A DNA stretch of 64,000 nucleotides from Phaseolus vulgaris (Eukaryota > Streptophyta > Magnoliopsida > Fabales > Fabaceae): NCBI RefSeq assembly GCF_000499845.2, contig NC_023749.2, positions 39,784,368 to 39,848,367 on the forward strand, written 5' to 3'. Shown one piece after another: positions 42,258 through 52,662 of the stretch (positions are counted from its first letter, which is position 1; every line of letters begins with the position of its first letter). Made by a program: the position numbers and the translations under genes. The notes beneath the pieces were generated by a model. That model did no database searches. It was given only the letters and a program-made list of their open reading frames with translations, and had not been told where the DNA came from.

Positions 42258-43811
42258 TGTTGAAGATGGATGAAGCCTCTTCTCTACCTAGTGTTGTGTG
42301 TGTTTGATGTAGAAAATAGCTAGTTTGCCTTGAAGTTTGTAATAGGTTTAGATGATCTTGTATGTAGGCCTGTAATTGTGTGAGGTTGCCTTTTGCTACA
42401 TGATCTATCCTAGATGCCTAACCAAGCCTAGATCAAGCACATGATGTGGTTAAATGGTTTTTGAAAAGCTTTTAAAAGTGCTCTTTAAAGATTTAAATCA
42501 GTACAAAAATAAATCTGTTTTATGGAGAAAGAATCGATTTATTTCTTCTCTGTTAAAAGGCTTTTCTAAAATTTTGTTAGGGCATCACAGGTAAAGCTTA
42601 GTTCGTTATTTCAGTTAAGCTGAGCTGGCCTGTTTGTTATCTTTTAATCTGTTTCTCTGTGAAAGAACAGGTTTATTCTTTGGTCAGGGCACCAAAGGTA
42701 CAACTCAGACAGTTATTTCAGTTAGCTGAGTTGGCAGTTTTCACAAAATAAATCTGTTAAGTTTAAAACTGAATCTGTTGTTTTCATAACAGCTTTTCAA
42801 CTGTTTTTTGAAAAGAAGTTTGAAACTATTTTCTATATAAAGAAAAGCCTCTCTCTCATGAAAGGATGCTGAGCAATTACGTTTTTGACAGAGATCAAAC
42901 CTTTTCTATGTGAGAAGAAGGATTGAAAGGTTTTTGAAAGGTTTTCCTAAGGAATTTTCAAGTGTGCTTGTTCTAGGAAACCTTTGGTCTTGGTGAAGGT
43001 GCTGGTGCAGTTCTGCAGCAAATTGAACTACTGGTTTTGAGTTCTTGCATCTTCTTTTCAGGTGTAATCTTTCCTTTATTCTGGTTTGTAAAGGTGTTAG
43101 TGTTAGTCACTCCTTGATAGGGTTTCTTGGAGTGCAAGGTGTGCTGAAATAGGGTTTTTTAGCATTGGTTGTATTGTTCTTGTAGTGTTCAAGAACTGCT
43201 GTGTTTGTAAGTGATTGGTACTGTTTTTAGTTGATTCCACCTTGGGGTAAGGTAAGATTGGACGTAGCTCTGTATGAGTGAACCAGTATAAAAACTTGCG
43301 TGCCTTTTTCTTCTCATCCCTGCACTCATTTCTGGTTTTGATTAATTCTGTCAAGAACTAAATCTGTTCTTTTGAAATTGAATCTGTTAATTCTGGGTTT
43401 AAGTAAAAACTGTTCTTCCTAATTTGTTAAAGCTCTCTAATCACAAACAAGGTTGTTGTATATGTGTTTTAAGTGATCTGTGAACAAACAGTCTATTCAT
43501 TAAAATCTGAGAAAGAGTCATTCTCCTTAAAACCTTGTGTTGAGTGAATTTGTTTTATTTCTAAGCATAGCTGTATCGTTCATCCTCATAATATCCAGCT
43601 GATCTGATTCTGTTATAATCCTTTGTTGATCACAATTTTATATTGAACAAATTCAAATTGTGCTAGACTGTTCTGAAGAATCAATGTGTTTCATGTAAAA
43701 ACAATCTGTTCTTTTTGCCTCTGATATACTGAAAATTGTGTGTTCTTGCGAAAATTTTATAAGCTCAATTCACCCCTCCCCTCTTGAACTTAGACACTAA
43801 TAGACCCAACA
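42258..43811 (+). mobile_element. solo Sirevirus-type LTR
   Basis: 1,554 bases from TGTTGAAGATGG to AGACCCAACA, with the duplication GTATG on both sides (42253-42257, 43812-43816). The end carries CAATTCACCCCTCCCCTC, typical of Sirevirus LTR ends. No internal sequence, so it arose by LTR-LTR recombination. Fragments of the same family lie at 5568-6022 and 36163-37100. Confidence 0.9.
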
Positions 43812-43828
43812 GTATGAACAAATCATCT

Positions 43829-45082
43829 CTAACATTTTTTAACCAAGATGGTGGTGAAATAGGAACCTTGGGTAATGAAAAAGATAAGGAAGGAAAACAC
43901 CTTGGAGGTGAAAGGATTAAGACCCATGTCAACTTGGCCTTCTTTGTCTTTTTCTTTTTTACTTGTGGTAGGTGGGTGAGTTAGGTCTTGTTTTACCTTG
44001 TTGATCTTTAAGATTTGCTTTTGTGGACAATGAAGAGCTATGTTCCCAAAACCTAAACATTTAAAACATTTGATATTTGAAGTTTTGGTAGGTGACTTAG
44101 GAGTAGAAGGATTTGTAGTAGAAACTTTTTTTGGAAACATGGTTTGTTTGGAAAAATTGGAGGGAGAATTTTGAGTAGAAATTTTGTTGACATCCTTCCT
44201 AGAAGAGTTGTAGAAATCATCATCATGAGTATTTTTGAAAGTTTTGTTCAAAAGATATGATTCCACCTTGAAGGCTTTGCGAAACACGCTCTTTAAAGAA
44301 GAATATTCTTTTAATTCTACAAAGTCTCTAATATCTCTTTTCAAACCACGTACAAACCATTTAATCTTTGACTCTTCATTAGCATGCATATTCATTTTAG
44401 TCAAAGTTGTTTCAAAATCTTGAAAGTATTCATCTACCATCCTATGTCCTTGAGGAAGCCTTTGGAACTTCAACAAGTGTTCCTTCCTAGAAGGAGGAAC
44501 AAACCTCGCGCGCATACACTCTTTCAAATCATTCCAAGAAACCACGGGAGCTCTCTTGTGATACATAATGTCCATTACAAGTTTATGCCACCATTCTTTG
44601 GCAAAATCTAAAAATTCTAAAGTGGCTAACTTATATTTGTGCTCATCTAGGATCTCATGGAGGTCAAAAATCTGTTCACACTTAGCCTCCCAATCTAAAT
44701 ACACATTAGGATCACTAGAGCCATTGAAACAAGGAAGCTTGACCGAAGGTAGCCTAGCCTTTGCGTCTTGGTAGTAGCCATTTCCATAGTGAGGTCTCTC
44801 CCCTTGGTTGTGATGTCTATGTCCAAGGAATTGGGGTGGAGTCCTTCTTCTCCTATGGTCCTCTTCACGGCCTAAGGCATTTGAAGAACCTCTTGATGAA
44901 GGTCTATGTGAATGATGTCCATCATGGATAGAGTGAGATGGCCTAGCTTGTTGCACCTCCATCTTTTGCAATTTCTCTTCCAAACGCCTAATGGTGCGTT
45001 GAGCTTCATGCAATTCACCAAGGACCGAAGATTTGGAAGGAGAATTCTGCTTGTAAGATGCACCACTTGAATAGCCAGCCAT
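43829..45082 (-). pseudogene. Gag of chromovirus element C
   Basis: I chose the ATG at 45082 (MAGYSSGASYKQ). The order is coiled coil (RTIRRLEEKLQKMEV), a His/Arg/Ser-rich linker, Gag core (FLDFAKEWWHKLVMDI; RARFVPPSRKEHLLKFQRL; NEESKIKWFVRGLKRDI), then a zinc knuckle CFKCLGFGNIALHC where the His of CX2CX4HX4C is Asn. The frame is open for more than 400 codons, unusual for a dead copy, but the C-terminus beyond 43900 is followed by no protease. Gag would assemble the particle; the knuckle substitution should weaken RNA binding. Confidence 0.85.
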
Positions 45083-45286
45083 TTGCAAATGAAAACAGCA
45101 AACACACAAAAACAACAAACAAGTCAAGAAACAAAGTTAGCAAAAAAAAAATGAATTTGGCAACCAAATTGCCGAAGTGAATTTGGCCAGAAAAAGAGGT
45201 CACTCTCAAAGAAATAATGTCCCTGCACCAATCTGATCTTGAGGTCTTGGAATCCTCAAATGAAATATGTCAAAGCAAGGCACACC
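45083..45286 (-). other. leader of element C, gag-proximal part
   Basis: Untranslated sequence between the gag start and the solo LTR insertion. Nothing else is seen. Confidence 0.5.
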
Positions 45287-46081
45287 TGATCCTGCCTGTT
45301 GACCGGAACGCTGGAAGCTGCCTCGTCAAGGGATCGACGTGCGCACCGCTTCTCACCCCCGTTCCTTTCCGGGATCTACTTCAAGAACCTGCAAAGAAAC
45401 AGTACGGCGCCGTTGCGGCCGATCGCACTCCGACGCTCAAGTCAGTGACGGTATCACCAAATAATAAGAACAAGAACCGTGCAAATCCTCTCTCACAATC
45501 AGCTCTGTCACTCGCAAGCGTAAAGTGTATGAACTGAACGTGCGTACCTCAGAAAGTTTGTTAAGAACTCTTATATACCTGGTGGCTTTCTCTCTCCTGG
45601 CAGTTACAGACTTGGACACGTGGCTCGCACCCAACTGTACACGTGCCATCATCTGGGAGCTCCCTGACTTGGCGCTGCTTCTATTCTCATTTTGACTAAG
45701 TCACTTATGCATGGTACTGCCCAGTGCATAGCTAACTTTGGGAGTGCGATCTCTACTGGAACTGGCGAGTTTAGGGCCTTCATACACCTTCCCTGTGGTC
45801 TCGCCGGCCGCCTTCACAATCTGCTTCTCCTTCATCTTCGGCGTTGTGCTTTCTCTGGTGATTTCCAATGACTAGGTCGCCTGAATCTACATCGGGCGAC
45901 TTCATCTTCAACCTGGCGATCGCCTATTCTGGTAATCTGGAAATCGGAACACGCCAACTTAACAACTGGCGACTACACGTGCCCCCCGACTTCCTTCCCT
46001 TCTGCCAACCTAGCGCCTTGTCAACACGCCTATACTGTAAGAGGATGCCACGTCATCACACCCGACCACCAGGGCGGTACA
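45287..46081 (-). mobile_element. solo LTR of the Tat A family
   Basis: 795 bases matching the LTR of element A in reverse, TGTACCGCCCTGG at 46081 to GGATCA at 45287, with the duplication ACACC (45282-45286, 46082-46086). It is visibly more diverged from element A than A's own LTRs are from each other, so it is an older insertion of the same family. Confidence 0.93.
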
Positions 46082-46086
46082 ACACC

Positions 46087-47105
46087 AATCTCAAAGCCAA
46101 CCACAACAAAACCAATGAAGCAATAAAGACAAACAAGAAAAGGTATAAGCAAAGAAAAGGCTATAACAAAAGGAATACTAGATGTAAGACAAACTCAAAG
46201 AATATTGAACAAAAGACAAGCAAGAAAATAAGGAACTCAATGAAAAAGTAGGCACTCAAAAGAATACCTAAAGAAAAGCACTAGAGTAAATGAAGAAAAC
46301 AAAAAACAAGCTACTGGAAAATATTTTTTATGCAAACTGTGCTTGATGTTCACTGATTTAACTGGAATGATATAGAGCGAACTGGATTATGAAATTTTAG
46401 TCATAGAAACTTCAAGATCTTAACTCAAAAATGGCACTGGAATTACTTAAAAACAGTAAGCCAATTAATTGAGATAAATTATTCAAAATCGCTGCCAGAT
46501 TACCGTATTTTTTTGGCAGAATTGTACACTTTTTGTATTTTATTTATGATTTTTTGTGTACTTTGATTTTTTTAGTACTTCTTTTTTCTACTCTTTTCTA
46601 ACACTTTGAATAACACAAATCCAGAATTTCAGAATTTTCCAGTGAGTAAATAAATTGCAATAAGGAAAAATAGTAAGCACGTTTTCAGAAAAACAGAGGA
46701 ATCCTAATAGGAATGAAAAACATAATTATGAACTAGCAAAGACATAATGGAAAATGATGTATATGAACTTGTATAGGTCTAGAATACAAGTATGAACTCA
46801 ATTCTAAAACAGAAAATGCACAAAGGATCAATATCAAACTCAGAAAATTATATGACACCAAAGCAAGAAACAAAAAATTCAAGAAAAGTACTACAAGAAG
46901 TGATGACAATTATGGAAAAACATGACTAAGACAAAACTTGTAAGGATTCAAAAAGGAAAATACTCAAACACATGATAGGAAAAATAAAGAAAACAGCAAG
47001 CAAACTCAAAATAAGCCTAAAAACAGAAAGGTAAATTGCAAGAAATTAAAGAGCTCTTGAAATAAAGTGCAACAAAACTCAAAAATTAAACAAGAATAAA
47101 CCTAA
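46087..47105 (-). other. untranslated leader of element C, LTR-proximal part
   Basis: A-rich sequence of about 1 kb without an open frame, between primer site and gag. Long leaders are usual in this type of element. Nothing else is recognised. Confidence 0.6.
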
Positions 47106-47119
47106 GACTCATGATACCA
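47106..47119 (-). other. primer binding site of element C
   Basis: On the minus strand TGGTATCATGAGTC follows the 5' LTR end (CATCA) after a two-base gap. TGGTATCA is the beginning of the site complementary to initiator methionine tRNA. Confidence 0.75.
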
Positions 47120-47121
47120 CA

Positions 47122-48168
47122 TGATGTGATTCCAATAGCATAGAAGAATCATTCTTGACATTCTTAGGAATCATCTTGAGTTGGATATGAGATAGGCACT
47201 TTATCATAGAATTGGATCAATGTTCTATGAATAAGAACTCACCAAAACTAGTACCAAAACCCAAACTCATATGGAAGTTCCACATATTGTCAAATTGAGC
47301 CGATTGAATTGGAAGAAAAGGCAAAGGCACCGATTAAACAAAACAAAAACAAAAATAAACCGAACAAAAGACTAGAATTGAAGAAGAAAAGATGAAGAAC
47401 AACAAAGAAACAAAAGCATCGAAGCAAAACTAATAAGAACTAAAAATACCAAACAGAAATTCAAGAGAAGCAAGCTAAGACATGAACAATTGAAAGAGAA
47501 GGAAGGAAGGAGAAGAGAAAGCTCATGAAGATGGAGGAATGGTTGGATGATCACGCCACTAGGAGGACGGAGACTCCAAAATAAGTGTGCAAGCCGCCAC
47601 TTGAGGTAACCATTGAACTCTCAAGATAAGACTAATGGGGAAGGCACAAAGTTCTCCAATGCTCTCTCAAAAATTGAGTATAGTTTCTCTAATCAAAATT
47701 CAAATCTGAATTATACTAGCTAAGCACCTTTATTTATAGCCTAGAGGTGCTGGAAAATAGGTGGGAAATTTCAAATAAAACTCATTTGAAATTCCCACCA
47801 AAAACAAGTCACATGGGAGGTGTGACCTTTTTCTACTATGACACCTCCTAAAAACTACACCTACACCACTCTCCTAAGTCACATGGACAATGTGACTTTA
47901 TTTTACATTTTCACACTCCTTTATTTAATAACCACACCTCCTAAAACTATACAAGAGTATTTCAAAGCTTGGCCTTGCCCCTCATGGGATGGACTTGGGC
48001 TCTTTGGGCTTTGGCCTTCTTGGGCTTGGGCTTGGGCTTTGAGCTTGGGTTTCATCTTTATTTATGTCTTCTTTTAATTTTGAGAAGACTAGAAGGAAGA
48101 ACTTCAAATGTGAGGGTGGATGTCCTCTTCCTCCATTAATAAAAGCCTCCTTTATTTGATTCTCATCA
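47122..48168 (-). repeat. 5' LTR of chromovirus element C
   Basis: 1,047 bases, TGATGAGAATC (at 48168) to GGAATCACATCA (at 47122). Confidence 0.9.
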
Positions 48169-48209
48169 GGTTTGGATTCTTCAAAGCTTGAACACCACTT
48201 GGTTCAACA

Positions 48210-48620
48210 ATCTCCTCCTATTTGATGAAGACAAATCCCTGATGCTTGTGTTGTACCTGATTGAATCTGAAGCAGTTCCTGCAAGATACAGTTTTAAGCA
48301 AAGCATAGAACTTCTGATATTTGGTTAGCACAGAAATCAGAGCATAATATCAGAGTAACCAACAAACAAATATAGGAGTAAAAACGTATAAGGTTTCACT
48401 CATCCAAACTGTTTTGCAGAAAACAAATAAACACTAAAATCAAACAAACACAGCATATATCTCTCCCTATTTGTCTTCACAAATAGACAAAGAGAAGAGA
48501 TAAAACAAGATAATTGTTTTAAATACATTAGAATTAAAACAGCAAAAGCAGCAAAAAGAGAAACTGATACGTCAACCAAAAACAATCGGTTGTTTCGATA
48601 CATCAACTGGTTGTTTTTCT
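48210..48620 (-). other. 3' untranslated part of F1 with polypurine tract
   Basis: The polypurine tract (AAATAGGAGGAGAT on the minus strand, about 48210-48223) is followed upstream by noncoding sequence. A paired AAACAATCGGTTGTTT-type motif lies at 48579-48617. Confidence 0.65.
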
Positions 48621-49823
48621 TCATTCATCATCATTAGTATATTGAAGATCAAATATTTGGTTTTGTACAGCCTCGATCTGTTCATCTAGAGTCATGAAAC
48701 TTGCATTCATGCTGTCAAACCTGTTGTCAATCCTCTGGAAATTGCTGACACGGAGATCATGGAGATTCCTTTGATTCTCCGCAAAGCTATCAAGCCTATT
48801 AACCATGAGTCTCTCAAAAGGAGGCATGGTTTGCATCCTTTCTTCTTGATTTCCAGCACCAGCACTAGGTCCAACATCTTGATGTTCTTTAGGTAGATCT
48901 TCATGTTGAACATCCATATCAGCAGGTTCATCTTGTTCAAGATCAGCAACAGCACTAGATGAAGCACCAAAGTCACCATCTTTGCTAATCCATTTGCCAC
49001 CTACTTTGGTAAAACCCATTTTGCTGAGTGATCCATTGTTCAACTCTTAAGTTGACTTGACCAGCTCAAATGTTTCATTCTCTAGGTTCACTTCAAAATA
49101 GAGTACAAATTTAGATACCAAAATAACATATGGATAGTGATAGTCACTTAACCTCATTGCCTTTTGCATGTGCTCTTTGATGATGTGGATCCAATTGACT
49201 TTGATCTTCTTCATGATGCAGAAGATGTATACTAGATCTTCCTCAGTAAGAACAGAATGATTGCTCCCCCTTGGAGTTAGAATCCAAGTCACAATGAGTG
49301 CTAGCAACCTTTCATCAAGCTTTAAACCTCCAACCGAGCAAGTCCTAACTTTAGCATGTTGATTCTTCAAGCAACTCTTGTAGTATTGGATTTTGTTAAA
49401 ATCCTCCACTACACCAAGGTTTCCCTAGTTGATTCTGAGGCCATAGAACTTGAGACCAACAACAGTAGCCCATACCTCATGGGTTATCTCCATGTCTACA
49501 CCTTTTACATGAGAAAGTAGATTGTTTCCCTCAAACTTGAGATTTGTCTAGAACACCCTTATCAAATCTGGGTAGATGTTTCCATTCATCTCCAGGAACT
49601 TTCTGAGAGATTGATCTTTGAGCAGCCTCCTTACATTGTCCAGCTTTTTGGCTTTTCAGCCAATCAAAGCACACAACCTTGGGGTTGTTTTTCACTTTTG
49701 TGCTTGTTTCAACCTATATCTTTCAATTAGATCATTTTCTCCATAAAACCATCCTTCTAGCCTTCCTCCAGACCTTACAGCTCTGGTTTTGACTCTCTTT
49801 GAGGTGGGAGGAGTTGAGTCCAT
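48621..49823 (-). pseudogene. Sirevirus env-like gene of F1
   Basis: ATG at 49823 gives MDSTPPTSKRVKTRAVRSGG. A stop follows near 49710. Further patches include FLEMNGNIYPDLIRVF, then from 49409 DFNKIQYYKSCLKNQ, RLLALIVTWILTPRGSNHSV and LTEEDLVYIFCIMKKIKVNW: the 'putative plant transposon protein' domain. The last 140 codons (49043-48621) are acidic and coiled. It lies directly upstream of the polypurine tract, the usual place of the Sirevirus env-like gene. At least three stops. Relation to viral envelope proteins is by position only; I see no clear membrane segment. Confidence 0.75.
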
Positions 49824-50582
49824 GATGGCAGAGAAGAAAATAGAGAAAAGCTCACTCACAGATTTTGCAAGAGATGTTGCAATTGGTTGTTCTTGTGGAA
49901 GAGATCAGCTCCACCAGATTTTATAGCAATAAAAGAATCAAAAGCATTCAATGATATGAGTGGGTACCAGATTTTCTGAGAGAGAGGACTTGACCCTGCC
50001 CTGCACAGAAAACGTCAGAAAAAGCTGAAAATCACATGGTCTTCACATGTCAGCTTTCAACATAGGTTCTTTGACCAAGGATTCTTTCTTTAAATTGATC
50101 TGCAACGGATAGAAATTCAAAATAGAAATTAAATTGATTTCTTCACAGTGCTGTCAAACTCAAAACAATCGGTTGTTTCGAAGAAACAATCGGTTGTTTT
50201 TCTGCAGTAGTTAAAACTGATTTTGAATTTTAACCATGAGCAGAAAGAGTTCAAAGCAGATGAAGTTAAGCCTTTTAAAGAAGATATTTAACCATGAAAA
50301 AGAACTTTAAAACAGAAATTAAGAACAGAGAAAGGAAGGTCTTATCCTTTAATGAGCCATGTGCTTTATGATCAAGAAGCCTCTTTTCACTGTTGAGGGC
50401 CTTTGGACAGATGCAAAGCATTGATTCAGCTTCAATGTTGGTCTTTTTCTTCCAAAAACTTGATCATATGACTTAGTCCTTCACACTTCTTTAGAATTCC
50501 TACACAAGCATGAGTTCAAGCAACAAAATTTGGTCCCTTCACAAATGTGGGTCCAATTGATTTCTTTTTCTCATTTGGAACC
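49824..50582 (-). other. F1 sequence upstream of the env-like gene
   Basis: AT-rich, no frame. A paired AAACAATCGGTTGTTT motif lies at 50163-50200. Cut at 50583 by the C3 LTR. Confidence 0.5.
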
Positions 50583-50695
50583 TGATGTGATTCCAATAGC
50601 AAGGTATAGATGATTCTTTGACATTTTATGGAATCAACTTGAGTTGGAGACTGAATAGACACTTTTATAGAAATGGATCAATGTTCTATGTTTCA

Positions 50696-51919
50696 TGTTC
50701 CGTCCGGTTGACCTGGGACGTCTTCGTGCGCGACCTCAACCGTCAGCTAGGGACTCCTTCCCACTGGTTACCTGTGGATTCCTGCAAAGGAGGACAAAAG
50801 GGCGCCCTAGCGGCCGTTTGCACTCCGACGCTCAAGTCAGCCAGCAAGAAACACAAAAAACTATGCACCTCCGTATCGGAGCACCGCGTATGGCACTCTG
50901 AAGGTGGTAAAAAGGAAACTGTGTCTAGTGTATATTTTCTCCTTTTGGCCAAAATCTTTCCCTAGTCCCTTGTCCAAAACCTCAAGGCTCGAGCAAGCAA
51001 CTAGAGTGTTTCTAGAAAATTAGCCAAAAGTTCCAACCCTGTTTCCAACATTCTCGGCGCTATTTAAACTGCCCAAGCATTTAAAGCGCCTTAAAGCGCT
51101 TTTAATCATAAAACGTAACGCACTTAATTAACGCGTCTAATTAGAAAACGTAGCGCATTTAAGACGTTGAAACGCTTGGGAGCCTTTATAGTACCTTAAA
51201 CGCTCGAAACAGAAACTATATTGAATGACTTTAATTACCTGGTACCTGTCTAAATGGTGTTTCTATTCTGACCTGGCTGTCGTACACGTGGAGGGCTTCA
51301 CAGCGTCGTGACCCCATATGGGGACGTTTCTGCCCATTTGGGGACGTTTCTACGTGTGAGTCCTCCTGCTTGGGAGTGCTACTGCGCAAGGGGTGACTTT
51401 TTGGGTGCCAACTCATGCCCCCAATCATCTAGTCACTCACTTTGAGAGCGTATCGGCCTTCCTCTCGTACCCTGCACCTGGCTACCCTGGGCGTGACCCT
51501 CCACTTGAGTCGTATCTGTCCCAAAGGCGTCTTTGAGGCGGCAGGGGTACTTCACGAGTCAGGCTGCCCTAGACTGTTGCTATCACTATGGCCTTGAAGC
51601 CACCTTTTCCTTCTCTTTATCACTGCCCCGGATCATCGGGACCTGAGGCCTTCCCACGGCGTCGCTTCCTCCATGGTCTTTCCTACCCATGGGTACCGGG
51701 GAACCACACTGTGATTGCCTTGCCTTAGCGATATTTGATCTTGGCGACGCCCTGGTTGGGCAACGCCTTCACCTAGGCGACGCCTTGCCTTGGCAACGCT
51801 TCCTCTTGGCGACGCTGGAACTTGGCGTCTCTTCACCTAGGCGACGCCTTGTGTTGACTTTGACTCCAGGCGTTGACTTTGACCTTGACTTTGTCAACGC
51901 CCGGATACGGGACGGTACA
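50696..51919 (-). repeat. 3' LTR of Tat element D
   Basis: 1,224 bases, TGTACCGTCCCG (at 51919) to CGGAACA (at 50696). It has one fewer ~16-base GGCGACGCC-type unit than the 5' copy. Confidence 0.93.
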
Positions 51920-52415
51920 CAAGCCCCCTAGTCTTAAGCCGAAGACTTGTCTTCAGCGCAAAGACTAAGGCCTCGCCCACACCGTCCACGTGTCACCCTG
52001 ATGACGTGTCATTCCCTGCTGACTCAACAATTCTCGAATTATTGACGTGACACTCTCTGAACCATAGGGGCGCTCTTTAATGGCTGATTGGACATCCTCT
52101 GAAGCAGGGAAAATAACGCCTTTTGGGGCTACGCTTAATCGTGCGCCACGTGGCTCATCACACGGCCAGCCTCTAGAGTCTCTTGCGCTGCCCTTGAGCG
52201 CTTAATCCTTTGACACGCGGCACGATCTCACGGCTCCTGATTAGCGCCTCTTGGGTTGCAAATGTAACGTTCAAGTTACCCCAAACCCCGCGCTCACACC
52301 ACTGTTACATCCATTCTCTCTGCATCTCTGCACTGTTCATCGCCTTCAAACCCTTTCCTTGTAACTTCTGCTCTTTCTTTCGTGCTCTCCTTCCTCCCTT
52401 ACTTCGAAAACAAAG
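51920..52415 (+). promoter_or_regulatory. polypurine tract and promoter/leader of antisense gene 1, element D
   Basis: CAAGCCCCCTAGTCTTAA is the complement of the polypurine tract. CACGTG cores lie at 51987-51992 and 52147-52152, with TGACGTGTC and TGACGTGAC between. The leader ends at the donor AAAG|GTATGA (52415/52416). Conserved with B. Confidence 0.55.
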
Positions 52416-52647
52416 GTATGATTTTTGCACATCCCGACTCTTCTCCTTCGTCGCATTGCATATTTTATTGAACTGCCTGGGACTGTTTACGTTTATGCAT
52501 TACTGTGTTCTTCCGCTTCTCTTTTCTTCTCTGTTCCCTTCTCTTTCTTTCTGGGTTTTCTCGCATGGGTAGCATTTCCTGGGGTTTTACCCCTTTTCTG
52601 TCTTGGCATCACTTTGTTAAAAACCTTTTCCTTTCTTCTTTCTCCAG
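52416..52647 (+). other. 5'-UTR intron of antisense gene 1, element D
   Basis: 232 bases, AAAG|GTATGA to TTTCTCCAG, with a T-rich tract before the acceptor and the ATG 15 bases beyond. The A counterpart (17361-17129) has 233 bases. Confidence 0.65.
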
Positions 52648-52662
52648 CTATTTATTCACACC

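Larger units (their letters stand above)
40970..48168 (-). mobile_element. chromovirus-type Ty3 element C, pol deleted
   Basis: LTRs 40970-42017 and 47122-48168 with the duplication GGTTT (40965-40969, 48169-48173). Minus-strand order: 5' LTR, primer site, long leader, gag, a short 3' remnant, 3' LTR. No protease, reverse transcriptase or integrase remains, so it is a deletion derivative. Two solo LTRs of other families sit inside it (42258-43811, 45287-46081). Confidence 0.9.
39888..50582 (-). mobile_element. Sirevirus-like element F1, 3' part
   Basis: The 3' LTR is 39888-40969 plus 48174-48209 (1,118 bases), split by element C. In element orientation it starts TGTTGAACCAAGTGG right after the polypurine tract AAATAGGAGGAGAT, the tract typical of Sireviruses. 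Internal sequence 48210-50582 holds an env-like gene. gag and pol are absent; the sequence is cut at 50583 by chromovirus C3. The element entered T3 (flank GAAGG at 39883-39887). Confidence 0.8.

Noticed and set aside
44235..44774. plus-strand frames across the C element Gag
   Set aside because: They are reverse-frame shadows of the 43829-45082 Gag, whose core motifs are clear on the minus strand.
40035..50200. CRISPR-like reading of the repeated AAACAATCGGTTGTTT pairs
   Set aside because: Copies are scattered and paired, spacers are not of constant length, and this is a plant nuclear genome.
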